A DNA stretch of 16,135 bases from assembly GCA_003139975.1 (NCBI GenBank), contig PLHN01000117.1:1409-17543 (forward strand), in the 5' to 3' direction. A model generated the notes under the pieces. The model did not search any database and had not been told where the DNA came from. It saw only the letters and a program-made list of their open reading frames with translations. The stretch's first letter is position 1, and each line of letters starts with the position of its first letter. Below, in pieces: positions 1 to 8,755 of the stretch. Made by a program: the position numbers and the translations under genes. The stretch comes from Acidobacteriaceae bacterium (GTDB lineage: Bacteria; Acidobacteriota; Terriglobia; Terriglobales; Acidobacteriaceae).

Positions 1-3000
1 TGATCGCTAACCAGGCAGGCAACTCCAACTACGCCGCTGCGACTCAGGTTACTCAAAGCACGAACGCGACTCTGGCCACCTCAAGTGTAAGCGTAGGTTC
101 CAGTCAGAATCCTGCATTCTTGGGCCAGTCAGTGACCTTCACAGCGACAATCAACGGTCAGTTCGGGCAAGTCAAAGGGAACAACGGCTCGTCCCGCAAG
201 TCAAAAGCGAAACCGGAGGTTGTAACCGGTTCGGTAACCTGGAGCTCCAACACGGGCTGCGGCTCAACGACGGTCACGTCGGGAGTCGCGACCTGCACGA
301 CGTCGACTCTCCCCATGGGCACCGACACTATCACGGGCACCTACTCAGGTGACAGCAATCACAGCGGCGGCACAGGTACACTGACCGGCGGCGAAGTAAT
401 CAACCAGTACGGCACGAGCACGGCGGTCGCCTCTACACTGGATCCTGCAACGTACGGCCAATCCGTAAGCTTCACGGCGAATGTAACGTCGTCGGGCGGC
501 ACGCCCACGGGAACCGTGCAGTTCAACGTCGACGGCCTCGCCTTCGGTTCGCCGGTAACCTTGTCTTCGGGTTCGGCAGCGTCGGGCAGCACCTCGACTC
601 TGGCGGTTGGAGCGCACACGGTTACGGCGGTCTACTCGGGCGCGTCGAACTACGCTGCCAGCACGGGCATGCTGGCCGGCGGAGAAGTCGTCAACTCGGC
701 AACCGCAGCCACGACCGTTGCTTCCAGCCAGAATCCTACGAACTATGGCCAGTCGGTGACGTTCACAGCGACGATCAACGGCGAGTACGGCCTGGTTAAA
801 GGACGCAAGGGAGCATCGAAGAAACCGCTCGATGTAACAGGCAATGTGACCTGGAGCGCGAACACGGGCTGCGGCACAACCGCGGTCACGTCAGGCAATC
901 CAGGAACGGCAAGCTGTACGACATCCACTCTCCCAGTAGGCTCCGACACAATCACGGCGACCTACTCGGGTGACGGCAACCACAGCGGCAGCACGGGCAC
1001 GCTGACCGGCGGCCAGGTAGTGAATCAGTGGAGCACGAGCACGGCGGTCGGCTCCAGCCTGAATCCTTCGGTCTATGGCCAGGCTGTCAGCTTCACCGCG
1101 AACGTGACGTCCTCGGGAGGCACCCCGACCGGGACCGTGCAGTTCAACGTCGACGGCATCGCTTTTGGTACGCCGGTGACGCTGAGTTCCGGTTCTGCCA
1201 CGTCGACCAGCACTTCGACGCTGGCCGTAGGAACGCACACGGTCACGGCCGCTTACTCGGGCGCGACCAACTACACCGCCAGCACAGGCACGCTGAGCGG
1301 CGGAGAAGTTGTCAACTCGGCGACCGCTGCCATGGTCGTTGCTTCCAGCCTGAACCCGTCGGCGTTTAATCAGTCGGTGACGTTCACGGCGACGATCAAC
1401 GGCGAGTACGGCCTGGTTAAGGGACGCAAGGGCCACGCGAAACCGGAGGATGTAACCGGGTCGGTGAACTGGAGCTCAAACACAGGCTGCAGCACAACCA
1501 CAGTCGCGTCGGGCAATCCGGGAACCGCAACCTGTACCACATCCTCCTTGCCGGTAGGCACTAGCACGATCACGGCAACTTACTCCGGAGATAGCAACCA
1601 CAGCGGAAGCACTGCCACGCTGAGCGGCGGCCAGGTAGTCGACCAGGCGCCCGCGACGACGGCTGTTACTTCCAGCCTGAATCCTGCGACCTACGGCCAA
1701 TCCGTCAGCTTCACGGCGAACGTGACGTCGGCGGCAGGCACCCCAACCGGAACCGTGCAGTTCAACGTCGACGGCAACCTGTTCGATACCGAGACGCTCG
1801 CATCGGGTTCGGCAACGTCGACCAGCACTTCGACGCTGGCGGTAGGAACGCACACGGTCACCGCAGTCTACTCGGGCGACACGAACTTCCCGCCCAGCAC
1901 CGGCACACTGAGCGGCGGAGAAGTTGTCAAATCGGCAGCGGCCGCCACGGTCGTTACTTCCAGCTTGAATCCATCGACGTTCAACCAGTCGGTAACGTTC
2001 ACCGCGACCATCAACGGCCAGTACGGACTCGTCAAGGGCCGCAAGGGAGCGAAGCCCGAAGCCGTAACTGGAACGGTGGCCTGGAGCTCGAATACGGGCT
2101 GCGGCACAACCACAGTCACCTCGGGCAATCCGGGACTCGCCACCTGCACCACTTCAACTCTTGTATCGGGAACCGACACAATCACTGCCGCCTACTCGGG
2201 TGACAGCAACCACAGCGGCAGCACCGGCACGTTGAGCCAGACAGTGAGCCAAGCCACCACCACAACCGCCGTTGCTTCCAGCCTGAATCCTTCGACCACA
2301 GGTCAGGCTGTCAGCTTCACCGCAAACGTGACCTCGACAGCAGGTACGCCGGCAGGAACCGTGCAGTTCTCGATCGACGGCACTGCCTTCGGTTCGCCGG
2401 TAACGTTAGCTTCGGGTTCCGCCACGTCGGGTACCACCTCTGCCTTGTCGGCAGGAACGCACACCATCACCGCGGTCTACTCGGGTGCGGCCAACTACGC
2501 AGCCAGCACGGGCACGTTGAGCGGCGGCCAGGTAGTCAACCCAGTGCAGAGCCAGACCATCACGTTCAACCCCAACCCGCCATCGAGCGCGGCCTATAAC
2601 ACCAGCTTTACGGTGGCGGCCACGGCTAGCTCCGGATTGCCGGTTGCCTTCACCAGTACGGGCTCCTGCACCAACGTGGGCGCCACGTACACCGTGAATA
2701 GCGGATCGGGAACGTGCTTTGTGATCGCCAACCAGGCGGGCAACGCGCAGTATTCACCGGCGCCGCAGGTAACGGCGCAGGTGACGGCGGTTCCGGCCAG
2801 CCAGACGATCGCGGTCACGGTGGCTGCTCCTCCAACCGCAACCTACAAGAGCAGCTTCACTGTAGCGGCTAGCGCCAGCTCTGGGTTAGCGGTTACGTAC
2901 TCGAGCGCCGGGTCATGCACCAATTCCGGCGCGACCTACACGATCACTAAATCGAGCGGAACTTGCACAGGAACGATCACGCAGGCGGGCAACAGCAATT

Positions 3001-3548
3001 ACGCCGCTGCGACGCCGGTCGTCCAACACACAACGGTCGCGGCCGCGATTGCTCCGACGGTGAGCCTAACCGCTCCCGCCACTGCGGTCTACGGTTCCAC
3101 CTACACCGTAGTAGCAACCACGAACGCCAGCACTACCCCAACCATCACGGCGGCGCCCGTCACAGTCTGCACCATCAGCGGGACCACCGTCACCATGGTG
3201 AACGGTACGGGGACGTGTACGGTAACCGCGAAATGGGCTGCGGACGATGTCTATAAGGCGGCCACTGCCACGGCAAAAACAATCGCGCAAAAGGCGGCTA
3301 CGGTCCTCACCTGGCCGACGCCCGCGCCGATTACTTACGGCACGCCGTTGAGCAGTACGCAGCTGGATGCATCTGCCAGCTACAACAGTTCGCCGCTACC
3401 AGGTACGTACGTATACTCACCGGCAGCCGGCACAGTGCCGAAGGTCGGCACGTGTGACACTCTGAACGTGACCTTTACTCCCACGCAGAGCACGGACTTC
3501 ACCAGGGTGACTGCGTCGGTTTGCCTGCAGGTGAATGCAGCAAAGTGA
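1..3548 (+). CDS. Ig-like repeat surface/secreted protein, 5' end outside window
   Basis: The frame is open from the first full codon (position 3) to TGA at 3546-3548, so the start lies upstream and about 1180 residues are visible. The protein is almost wholly tandem Ig-like beta-sandwich repeats of the bacterial Big_3 kind, with signatures such as NPSxYGQSVSFTANVTS, GTPTGTVQF and HTVTAVYSG. Two alternating types, A and B, form four A-B pairs up to about 2540. Four further domains of a different type follow, including YGS/YGT modules typical of acidobacterial repeat proteins. The A repeats and the C-terminal domains carry paired cysteines (NTGC...TC, GSC...GTC), which suggests disulfides and an extracytoplasmic location. 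No C-terminal anchor (LPXTG, PEP-CTERM, autotransporter barrel) is visible. Likely role: cell-surface stalk or adhesin-like architecture. The true function probably depends on the missing N-terminus. An internal TTG at 120 is not the start. Confidence 0.9.
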   Translation, partial: IANQAGNSNYAAATQVTQSTNATLATSSVSVGSSQNPAFLGQSVTFTATINGQFGQVKGNNGSSRKSKAKPEVVTGSVTWSSNTGCGSTTVTSGVATCTTSTLPMGTDTITGTYSGDSNHSGGTGTLTGGEVINQYGTSTAVASTLDPATYGQSVSFTANVTSSGGTPTGTVQFNVDGLAFGSPVTLSSGSAASGSTSTLAVGAHTVTAVYSGASNYAASTGMLAGGEVVNSATAATTVASSQNPTNYGQSVTFTATINGEYGLVKGRKGASKKPLDVTGNVTWSANTGCGTTAVTSGNPGTASCTTSTLPVGSDTITATYSGDGNHSGSTGTLTGGQVVNQWSTSTAVGSSLNPSVYGQAVSFTANVTSSGGTPTGTVQFNVDGIAFGTPVTLSSGSATSTSTSTLAVGTHTVTAAYSGATNYTASTGTLSGGEVVNSATAAMVVASSLNPSAFNQSVTFTATINGEYGLVKGRKGHAKPEDVTGSVNWSSNTGCSTTTVASGNPGTATCTTSSLPVGTSTITATYSGDSNHSGSTATLSGGQVVDQAPATTAVTSSLNPATYGQSVSFTANVTSAAGTPTGTVQFNVDGNLFDTETLASGSATSTSTSTLAVGTHTVTAVYSGDTNFPPSTGTLSGGEVVKSAAAATVVTSSLNPSTFNQSVTFTATINGQYGLVKGRKGAKPEAVTGTVAWSSNTGCGTTTVTSGNPGLATCTTSTLVSGTDTITAAYSGDSNHSGSTGTLSQTVSQATTTTAVASSLNPSTTGQAVSFTANVTSTAGTPAGTVQFSIDGTAFGSPVTLASGSATSGTTSALSAGTHTITAVYSGAANYAASTGTLSGGQVVNPVQSQTITFNPNPPSSAAYNTSFTVAATASSGLPVAFTSTGSCTNVGATYTVNSGSGTCFVIANQAGNAQYSPAPQVTAQVTAVPASQTIAVTVAAPPTATYKSSFTVAASASSGLAVTYSSAGSCTNSGATYTITKSSGTCTGTITQAGNSNYAAATPVVQHTTVAAAIAPTVSLTAPATAVYGSTYTVVATTNASTTPTITAAPVTVCTISGTTVTMVNGTGTCTVTAKWAADDVYKAATATAKTIAQKAATVLTWPTPAPITYGTPLSSTQLDASASYNSSPLPGTYVYSPAAGTVPKVGTCDTLNVTFTPTQSTDFTRVTASVCLQVNAAK
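84..2543 (+). repeat. Four tandem ~606-621 bp A-B Ig-domain units
   Basis: Unit boundaries fall at about 84, 702, 1323, 1938 and 2543. Each unit holds an A domain with a lysine/arginine-rich loop, then a B domain with GTPTGTVQFNVDG or a close variant. DNA similarity between units is high: phrases such as GTGCAGTTCAACGTCGACGG recur in units 1-3. This suggests recent duplication and possible change in unit number by recombination. Confidence 0.85.
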
Positions 3549-3603
3549 AGTAGTGTGATTGTCGGCGAAATTCCGCCACCAGCGCACTCGCTAACGTTAA
3601 CCA

Positions 3604-3639
3604 ATGCGGCCCAGGGCAACTTGGGCCGCATATTTTTTT
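3604..3639 (+). terminator. Strong Rho-independent terminator of the Ig-repeat gene
   Basis: A perfect 10-bp stem (ATGCGGCCCA at 3604-3613 with TGGGCCGCAT at 3622-3631) encloses an 8-nt loop. One A and seven T follow, at 3633-3639. It lies 55 bases past the stop codon and is correctly oriented for the upstream gene. Confidence 0.92.
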
Positions 3640-3736
3640 CATCGATTGTCGCCTCCCGCAATTTTGTGGCACAAGGAGTAGCGCTGCGACAGGCCGTTCG
3701 TGACGCGATTGGAATGAACGATGTTGAGGTTTGAAG

Positions 3737-3830
3737 GGTCGCGGTTTCAGCCGCGTCGAAGCCGTCTGATTGAAGATTGAGGGCTTTTAGCCCCTGAGGT
3801 AAAACCCCACCAGGAAAGGCAGTCGCGACC
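3737..3830. repeat. REP-like element with 7-bp terminal inverted repeats
   Basis: GGTCGCG (3737-3743) and its reverse complement CGCGACC (3824-3830) bound the element. Inside are two small hairpins: CGCGG/CCGCG with a 6-nt loop (3740-3755), and GGGCTTTTAGCCC (3781-3793) followed by CTGAGG. The right end touches the lutC stop codon. It may also act as a weak transcription end for the lut operon, but no T-run follows on the minus strand. Confidence 0.5.
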
Positions 3831-4519
3831 TAAGCTCCACTCTGCAGGATAACCACCAACCGGCGCGGTCCGTGCGCGCCCTGCACCAGAATTTTCTCGA
3901 TGTCGGCAGTCCGGCTCGACCCGCTGATGACGCACGCGAACGAATTGCGATCAAACGTTCCCTGCTGTGAAATTCCGCTCATGGCGGTCGCGAGATCGGG
4001 GACCAGTTGAGCTGTCGTCGCGTAAACGATGTGACACGGAGCGATGACGGAAGCGCCCCGCCCTCCGCACGCGGCGCTTACCAGAATCGAGCCGGTTTGC
4101 GCGATCAGACTCTCGGCCAGCGTCACCGTGGCCTGGGAAGCCTCGCCCGGCGCTCCTTGGTTGGACCAGCGGATCGCCCGCGCGGGCGCGAACGGTTCGA
4201 GAAGGCGGCGCAAGGCGGGATCATCCTGGACGAAAATTTCCCCTGCGGGCAGCGATTCCAGAACCTCCGCAAGATGTTGCGCGCTGGCGGCAAAATCCGA
4301 GGTCAGCACACATTCCATCAGATTGGCAACGCATTCCTGCTGGAAGCGATCGAGCGGATTTGTGATGGGCTCGAAGATTACGCGCTCGGAATTGGCCTGT
4401 GTCCGGGGCTGCTCAGGAACCACAACCCGCAATCCAGTGCGAATGCGCTCTAGAATCCGCTCGCGGCTTGGGTTGCCGGTTTGCATTTGCTTCGTTTGCG
4501 CGTTGTCAGTTTCCGGCAC
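3830..4519 (-). CDS. lutC: LutC-like LUD-domain protein (lactate utilization)
   Basis: LutC is the third subunit of the LutABC system, which oxidises L-lactate to pyruvate in the cytoplasm. The 229-residue protein has a LUD (DUF162) domain. Family hallmarks are visible: LAESLIAQTGSILVSA, then GRGASVIAPCHIVYATTAQL, and near the end ISGSSRTADIEKILVQGAHG, which resembles the usual SGPSRTADIE...GVHGP. No Fe-S cysteine motif is present, as expected for LutC. The GTG start at 4519 is chosen because GGAGG sits 7 bases before it, inside lutB. The first in-frame ATG (4486) has no such site. The gene overlaps the lutB end by 14 bases, implying translational coupling. The reading frame also extends far upstream into lutB, but that part is a shadow. 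Stop codon is TAG. Confidence 0.92.
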   Translation of the reverse strand: MPETDNAQTKQMQTGNPSRERILERIRTGLRVVVPEQPRTQANSERVIFEPITNPLDRFQQECVANLMECVLTSDFAASAQHLAEVLESLPAGEIFVQDDPALRRLLEPFAPARAIRWSNQGAPGEASQATVTLAESLIAQTGSILVSAACGGRGASVIAPCHIVYATTAQLVPDLATAMSGISQQGTFDRNSFACVISGSSRTADIEKILVQGAHGPRRLVVILQSGA

Positions 4520-5924
4520 GGTCTTTCCTCCAGCGCGCACGGAATGATTGCAATGGCAACGGCACGGGCGCGCGATACCGGTTCCAGACGCGCATCGGAT
4601 CGACGACCGTTCCCGCCAATCCCAAGGCATAAAGCATGCGCAGCGCTTTGCGCATGGACCATCCTCCGAATGCATAAACCCGCGGACGAACCATCGCTGC
4701 CCGCCACATGCGGAAGATCATCCGCTCGCTCGATTTTGTGACTCCCGCCTCGGCAGCATTGCGTCGATTCTCCAGCAGATGGTGATGCAGGTCGATTTTC
4801 ACCGGGCACACACTGCTGCAAGCGCCGCACAGCGACGACGCATAGGACAGGTGTTTGAACTCCTTGATCCCATTCAGATGCGGCGTGAGTACGCTGCCGA
4901 TTGGTCCGGGATAAGTCGTGCCGTAAGTATGTCCGCCAACATGGCGAAACACGGGACAGATATTCAGGCAGGCGCCACACCGAATGCAATGCAGCACTTC
5001 GCGTTGTTCGGCATCGGCCAGCAACCGGCTGCGTCCGTTATCCACCAGCACCACGTGGAATTCCTTGGCTCCATCCACTTCCCCCGGCTGGCGCGGGCCC
5101 GCGATCATCGTGCTGTAAGTCGTAATGCCTTGCCCTGTGCCGGAAGTCGCAAGCACAGGCCATAAAACAGCCAGATCATCAAGCCGAGGAATCACTTTTT
5201 CGATGCCGGTAACCACCACGTGAATGGGGGGCACGCTCGTACACAAGCGGCCGTTTCCCTCGTTGGTGGAAATGGCCACGACCCCTGCATCGGCTACCAG
5301 AAAATTCGCGCCCGAGATCCCCATCTCGGCGGCAAAAAAAGCCTCGCGCAGTTTGCGGCGTGCCACGGCCATCAGGTCCGCGGGGTCGTCGCTGGCGATT
5401 GCAGGATCCAATTTCTCGCGAAACAATGTGGCAATCTGTCCGCGGTTCAGGTGCATCGCAGGCGTCACGATGTGGTAAGGACCTTCGTTGCGCAGTTGCA
5501 CAATGAACTCGCCCAAGTCGGTTTCCCAGACCTTGATGCCCTCCTTCTCCAGCGCCGGACTGAGGTGAATTTCCTCCGTCACCATGGATTTCGACTTCAC
5601 GACAGTGCGTACGCCGAACCGCAGGGCCAGGTCCTTCACATACGTGCACGCCTCCTCCGCATTAGCCGCCCAGTAAACATGCCCGCCCCGCGCCACAACC
5701 TTTTCTTCGAACTGAACAAGGTAGCGATCCAGGTGGTTGATGGCTTCCCTTTTAATCTCCTGACATTTCTCGCGGGCGGCTTCCCAGTCTTTAATTCGCG
5801 CCCGGCCCTTGAGGTGGGCCGCGTCATAACTGTCCATGCCACGCCGGATAATCTCGCGATGCACTAGGTCCGCCGACTTGACCGCAGCGTCCTCAAGAAA
5901 ACGTTGTGCCGCAGTCTGGGTCAT
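4506..5924 (-). CDS. lutB: LutB-like Fe-S protein with LUD domain
   Basis: LutB is the Fe-S/LUD subunit of the LutABC lactate oxidation complex. The 472-residue length is close to the family norm. An N-terminal LUD domain (about 65-300) contains VVKSKSMVTEEIHL and, near 218-240, STNEGNGRLCTSVPPIHVVV. Next come Fe-S ligands in CIRCGACLNICP (Cys313, 316, 319, 323) and CGACSSVCPVKI (Cys366, 369, 373), with the family segment GPIGSVLTP between them. The ATG at 5922-5924 overlaps the lutA TGA as ATGA, with GGAGGAG five bases upstream. The open frame continues 43 codons into lutA, but those codons look unlike the family. The C-terminus is a basic, partly hydrophobic tail. Cytoplasmic. Confidence 0.95.
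   Translation of the reverse strand: MTQTAAQRFLEDAAVKSADLVHREIIRRGMDSYDAAHLKGRARIKDWEAAREKCQEIKREAINHLDRYLVQFEEKVVARGGHVYWAANAEEACTYVKDLALRFGVRTVVKSKSMVTEEIHLSPALEKEGIKVWETDLGEFIVQLRNEGPYHIVTPAMHLNRGQIATLFREKLDPAIASDDPADLMAVARRKLREAFFAAEMGISGANFLVADAGVVAISTNEGNGRLCTSVPPIHVVVTGIEKVIPRLDDLAVLWPVLATSGTGQGITTYSTMIAGPRQPGEVDGAKEFHVVLVDNGRSRLLADAEQREVLHCIRCGACLNICPVFRHVGGHTYGTTYPGPIGSVLTPHLNGIKEFKHLSYASSLCGACSSVCPVKIDLHHHLLENRRNAAEAGVTKSSERMIFRMWRAAMVRPRVYAFGGWSMRKALRMLYALGLAGTVVDPMRVWNRYRAPVPLPLQSFRARWRKDRAGN
4527..4531 (-). promoter_or_regulatory. Ribosome binding site deciding the lutC GTG start
   Basis: GGAGG on the minus strand lies 7 bases before GTG at 4519. It sits inside the 3' end of lutB and favours the GTG over the downstream ATG at 4486. 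Confidence 0.75.
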
Positions 5925-6688
5925 GGCTTCTCCTCCGCCAGACCCTGGGGCGAACTGCCGGCCCCACGCTGCTGTGCGAGGATGCTCGCCAGATGAATGG
6001 TGCGGGCTGCAGCATTGCGTTTGCCCAAAATGCCTTGCAGGTGCATAAGACAACTGGGATCGATGGCGGTGACAAACTCAGCCCCGATCGCGTCCACGCT
6101 GTCAGCCTTCGAATTTCCCATTGCCCCGGAGATATCGGCGAACTTGGCCGCAAAGGTTCCGCCAAAACCGCAGCATTCTTCCGAGCGAACCATGGGAATC
6201 AGCTTCAGGCCCTCGACCTCGCGCAACAACTGCATCGGCTCGCTGCGCAGGTTCAGCTCGCGCAGCCCGTGGCAGGAAGCGTGATAGGTAACCGTGTGCG
6301 GAAAGCTTGCGCCCACCTGCGTGACCTCCGCGACCTTGACCAGAAACTCCGAAAACTCAAACGTGCGGCCGGCGAGCGAGATGGCGTCCTCGCGCAACGA
6401 GCTGTGGGCCAGCAACTCCGGGTAGAAAAGACGAATCACACTCACGCACGAACCGGAAGGGGATACGACAACCTCGGCGTTCTTGAACACGCGCACAAAA
6501 TGCTCGGCGCACGGGCGCGCTTCGCCCCAGTATCCCGTGTTGAGGGCAGGCTGGCCGCAACAGGTTTGATCTTCGGGGAAGTCAACTTCGCACCCAACCC
6601 GGCGCAGCACCTTGACGGTATCAACGGCGACCTCAGGCAGCAGTTGGTCCACGAAGCAAGGAACGAACAGAGACACTTTGCGGGACAC
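5921..6688 (-). CDS. lutA: LutA-like CCG-domain oxidoreductase subunit
   Basis: LutA (YkgE type) is the cysteine-rich-domain subunit of the LutABC L-lactate oxidation system. The 255 residues show two CCG domains of the kind also found in GlcF and heterodisulfide reductase HdrB. The first has Cys11 (LFVPCFVD) and TCCGQP (Cys43-44). The second has HASCHG (Cys139), EECCGFGG (Cys172-173) and DPSC (Cys213). The GTG at 6686-6688 is chosen because AGAGG precedes it by 7 bases and because LFVPC then falls at the usual distance from the N-terminus. The open frame extends 42 codons further, into the lctP 3' end, with no family likeness. It lies 35 bases downstream of lctP and overlaps lutB by 4 bases, so the genes are probably one transcript. 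Confidence 0.94.
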   Translation of the reverse strand: MSRKVSLFVPCFVDQLLPEVAVDTVKVLRRVGCEVDFPEDQTCCGQPALNTGYWGEARPCAEHFVRVFKNAEVVVSPSGSCVSVIRLFYPELLAHSSLREDAISLAGRTFEFSEFLVKVAEVTQVGASFPHTVTYHASCHGLRELNLRSEPMQLLREVEGLKLIPMVRSEECCGFGGTFAAKFADISGAMGNSKADSVDAIGAEFVTAIDPSCLMHLQGILGKRNAAARTIHLASILAQQRGAGSSPQGLAEEKP

Positions 6689-6723
6689 GATGACACCTCT
6701 TGTCTTTTCTACGTCGCCACTTT

Positions 6724-8562
6724 CTACCGCAACACCAAGTGAGTAAACGGAAACACATAGGCCTGGAGCGTCACAAAAATTCCCACCAAAGCCGCCAGCG
6801 CCAAACTGTGCCAAAAAACGTAGCGCAGGATGTCACCCTCATGTCCGTACCACTGCGTCGCCGTACTGGCCACGACAATGCTCTGCGCATCGATCATCTT
6901 GCCCATGACACCGCCGCACGAATTGGCCGCCGCCATCAGGCTGGGCGCGACTCCGATCTGCTGCGCCGTAATTTTCTGCAGGCTGCCAAACAACACGTTC
7001 GACGACGTGTCCGACCCGGTCAGCGCCACGCCCAGCCAGCCTAGCAAAGTTCCGAAGAACGGATAGAGCGTGCCGGTGCGGGCAAACGCCAGACCCATGG
7101 TGGCGTCCACGCCCGAGTAACGAGTCAGGACGCCGATCGCCAGCATGGCCGCGATGGTCAGTAGCGAGAAGCGCACCTTCACAATGGTGCGCCCATAGAT
7201 CTTGAAAATGTTCCCGACGCTTACACCCATCACCAGCCCCGAGATCAGTGCCGCGAACAAAATTCCGCTTCCCGTCGCGCTCAGCCAGTTCAGCGCAAAC
7301 ACCGCCGGTTCCTTGGCCGGCTTTGGAACCACGGGCGGCACGCGCTGCACCAGATTGTTCAGGCCCGTCACCGGAAACGCCGGATTCGTAATCTTGCTTG
7401 GCACTGTTTGCCATGTCGACATCGACCTGAACACTTTCTCGGGAGTGTTCATCAGGTTCTTCCCGGTCTGCGTGCCCCAAACGAAAACGGCGACGCTGAG
7501 GATGACCCACGGAATCCACGCGCGCACAACTTCCGAACGGCTGTACCCGTGAACGGCGCGCGCGCCCTTCGTCTCTTCGCCTTCAAACGTCCAGATCTTT
7601 TTCGGATGCCAAACGAAGAGAAAGCCGATCAGGCAAATCATCGAAACCACAGCGGCGATGATGTTCACCAGCCACGGACCGTGCAGGTTCGAAACCAGCA
7701 GTTGGGGGATCGCGAACGAGACGCCCGCCACCAGGATGGCAGGCCAAATTTCCATCATTCCCGAGAACCCGGCAAACGCCCAAATCAACCAGAACGGAAC
7801 CAGAATGCAGAAAGGCGTCAGAATGCGACCCGCCATCGCCCCCAGCATGATTTCACTCATGCCAGTCACTTTGCCCAATGCGATGAGCGGAGTGCCCAAA
7901 GCGCCAAACGCCACCGGCGCCGTATTCGCGATCAACGACAAGCCCGAAGCTTGCAACGGCTTGAAACCCAGACCAATCAGCAAGGCGGCGGTCACCGCCA
8001 CGGGCGTTCCGAATCCAGCCGCGCCCTCGAAAAACGCGCCGAAACAAAACGCGATCAGCAACAATTGCAGCCGCCGATCCTGAGTGATTCCCGTCATGCT
8101 ATGTTGCAGTACCTTGAAGCGTCCTGACTCGACCGTGAGCTGATACATAAAGATGACGTTCAAAATGATCCAGCCAATGGGAAACAGCCCGTATCCCGCG
8201 CCATACACCGCCGTCGTAGCGGCCAGGCGCGCCGGCATGTGGAAGATAAAAATTGCCGCCGCCAACGCTGTGCCCAGTCCGAGGAGCGCCGCATAATGAG
8301 CTTTGACGTGGAACAAAGCCAGCGCACCCAGCAGTACGACGACCGGCAATGCCGCCACCAACGTGGAAAGCCACCAGTGGCCGGTGGGATCATAGTTCTG
8401 CGACCAGGGCGATGTGAGCGCGGGAATCTTGAGAATAGCGACCGCGGCAACAACCGATACCAGGATCACGACTGCCCACGTGATTGGGCTAACAGAGGGT
8501 GGGGCGGAGGATTTCGCTGGAGGAGTCCCTTCAGCAGGCGGAGTTTGCGTTCTGACGGCCAT
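6724..8562 (-). CDS. lctP: L-lactate permease, LctP/LldP family
   Basis: This is an inner-membrane lactate transporter, probably driven by the proton gradient as in the family. The 612 residues carry many hydrophobic helices. Family segments visible include FFEGAAGFGTPVAVTAALLI, GSDTSSNVLFGSLQ and ANSCGGVMGKMIDAQS. The N-terminus has a Pro/Ala-rich cytoplasmic extension of about 25 residues before the first helix. A polar segment of about 110 residues in the second half makes the protein somewhat longer than the usual ~550. The start is the ATG at 8560-8562, with AGGGAGAG just upstream. Upstream in-frame ATGs lack such a site. As the first gene before lutABC, it gives the operon both uptake and oxidation. 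No regulator gene (GntR-type LutR or LldR) lies nearby. Confidence 0.95.
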   Translation of the reverse strand: MAVRTQTPPAEGTPPAKSSAPPSVSPITWAVVILVSVVAAVAILKIPALTSPWSQNYDPTGHWWLSTLVAALPVVVLLGALALFHVKAHYAALLGLGTALAAAIFIFHMPARLAATTAVYGAGYGLFPIGWIILNVIFMYQLTVESGRFKVLQHSMTGITQDRRLQLLLIAFCFGAFFEGAAGFGTPVAVTAALLIGLGFKPLQASGLSLIANTAPVAFGALGTPLIALGKVTGMSEIMLGAMAGRILTPFCILVPFWLIWAFAGFSGMMEIWPAILVAGVSFAIPQLLVSNLHGPWLVNIIAAVVSMICLIGFLFVWHPKKIWTFEGEETKGARAVHGYSRSEVVRAWIPWVILSVAVFVWGTQTGKNLMNTPEKVFRSMSTWQTVPSKITNPAFPVTGLNNLVQRVPPVVPKPAKEPAVFALNWLSATGSGILFAALISGLVMGVSVGNIFKIYGRTIVKVRFSLLTIAAMLAIGVLTRYSGVDATMGLAFARTGTLYPFFGTLLGWLGVALTGSDTSSNVLFGSLQKITAQQIGVAPSLMAAANSCGGVMGKMIDAQSIVVASTATQWYGHEGDILRYVFWHSLALAALVGIFVTLQAYVFPFTHLVLR

Positions 8563-8626
8563 GCGGCTCTCCCTCATTGGAGGAGAATATCTTCTCACAC
8601 TGGCAGGACTCGTGAATGGAATGAAA

Positions 8627-8647
8627 GCCGCCATTGGCAAAGGCGGC
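8627..8647 (-). terminator. Candidate hairpin between selC and lctP
   Basis: GCCGCC and GGCGGC form a 6-bp GC-only stem with a 9-nt loop. On the minus strand it is followed by TTTCATTCC. The T-tract is short, so it may be a leaky terminator for selC or a leader structure of the lctP transcript. It starts 109 bases after the tRNA 3' end. Confidence 0.3.
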
Positions 8648-8755
8648 GAGGGGTCCAAAGAACTGGATGTAATCTTTCACTTCGCGATTGCAGCCGCCGG
8701 CAGAACTTCTGATTCTCGCCCGCGCGTCCGGATTGCACGGCTAAATCTGAATAAT

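Noticed and set aside
84..2543. Tandem repeats as a possible CRISPR array
   Set aside because: The periods are about 606-621 bases and in frame with a protein. There are no short identical repeats with unique spacers.
5906..6742. 278-residue plus-strand open frame opposite lutA
   Set aside because: It is antisense to lutA, which has clear CCG-domain motifs. High GC and codon bias keep the opposite frame free of stops, and the translation has no recognisable motif.
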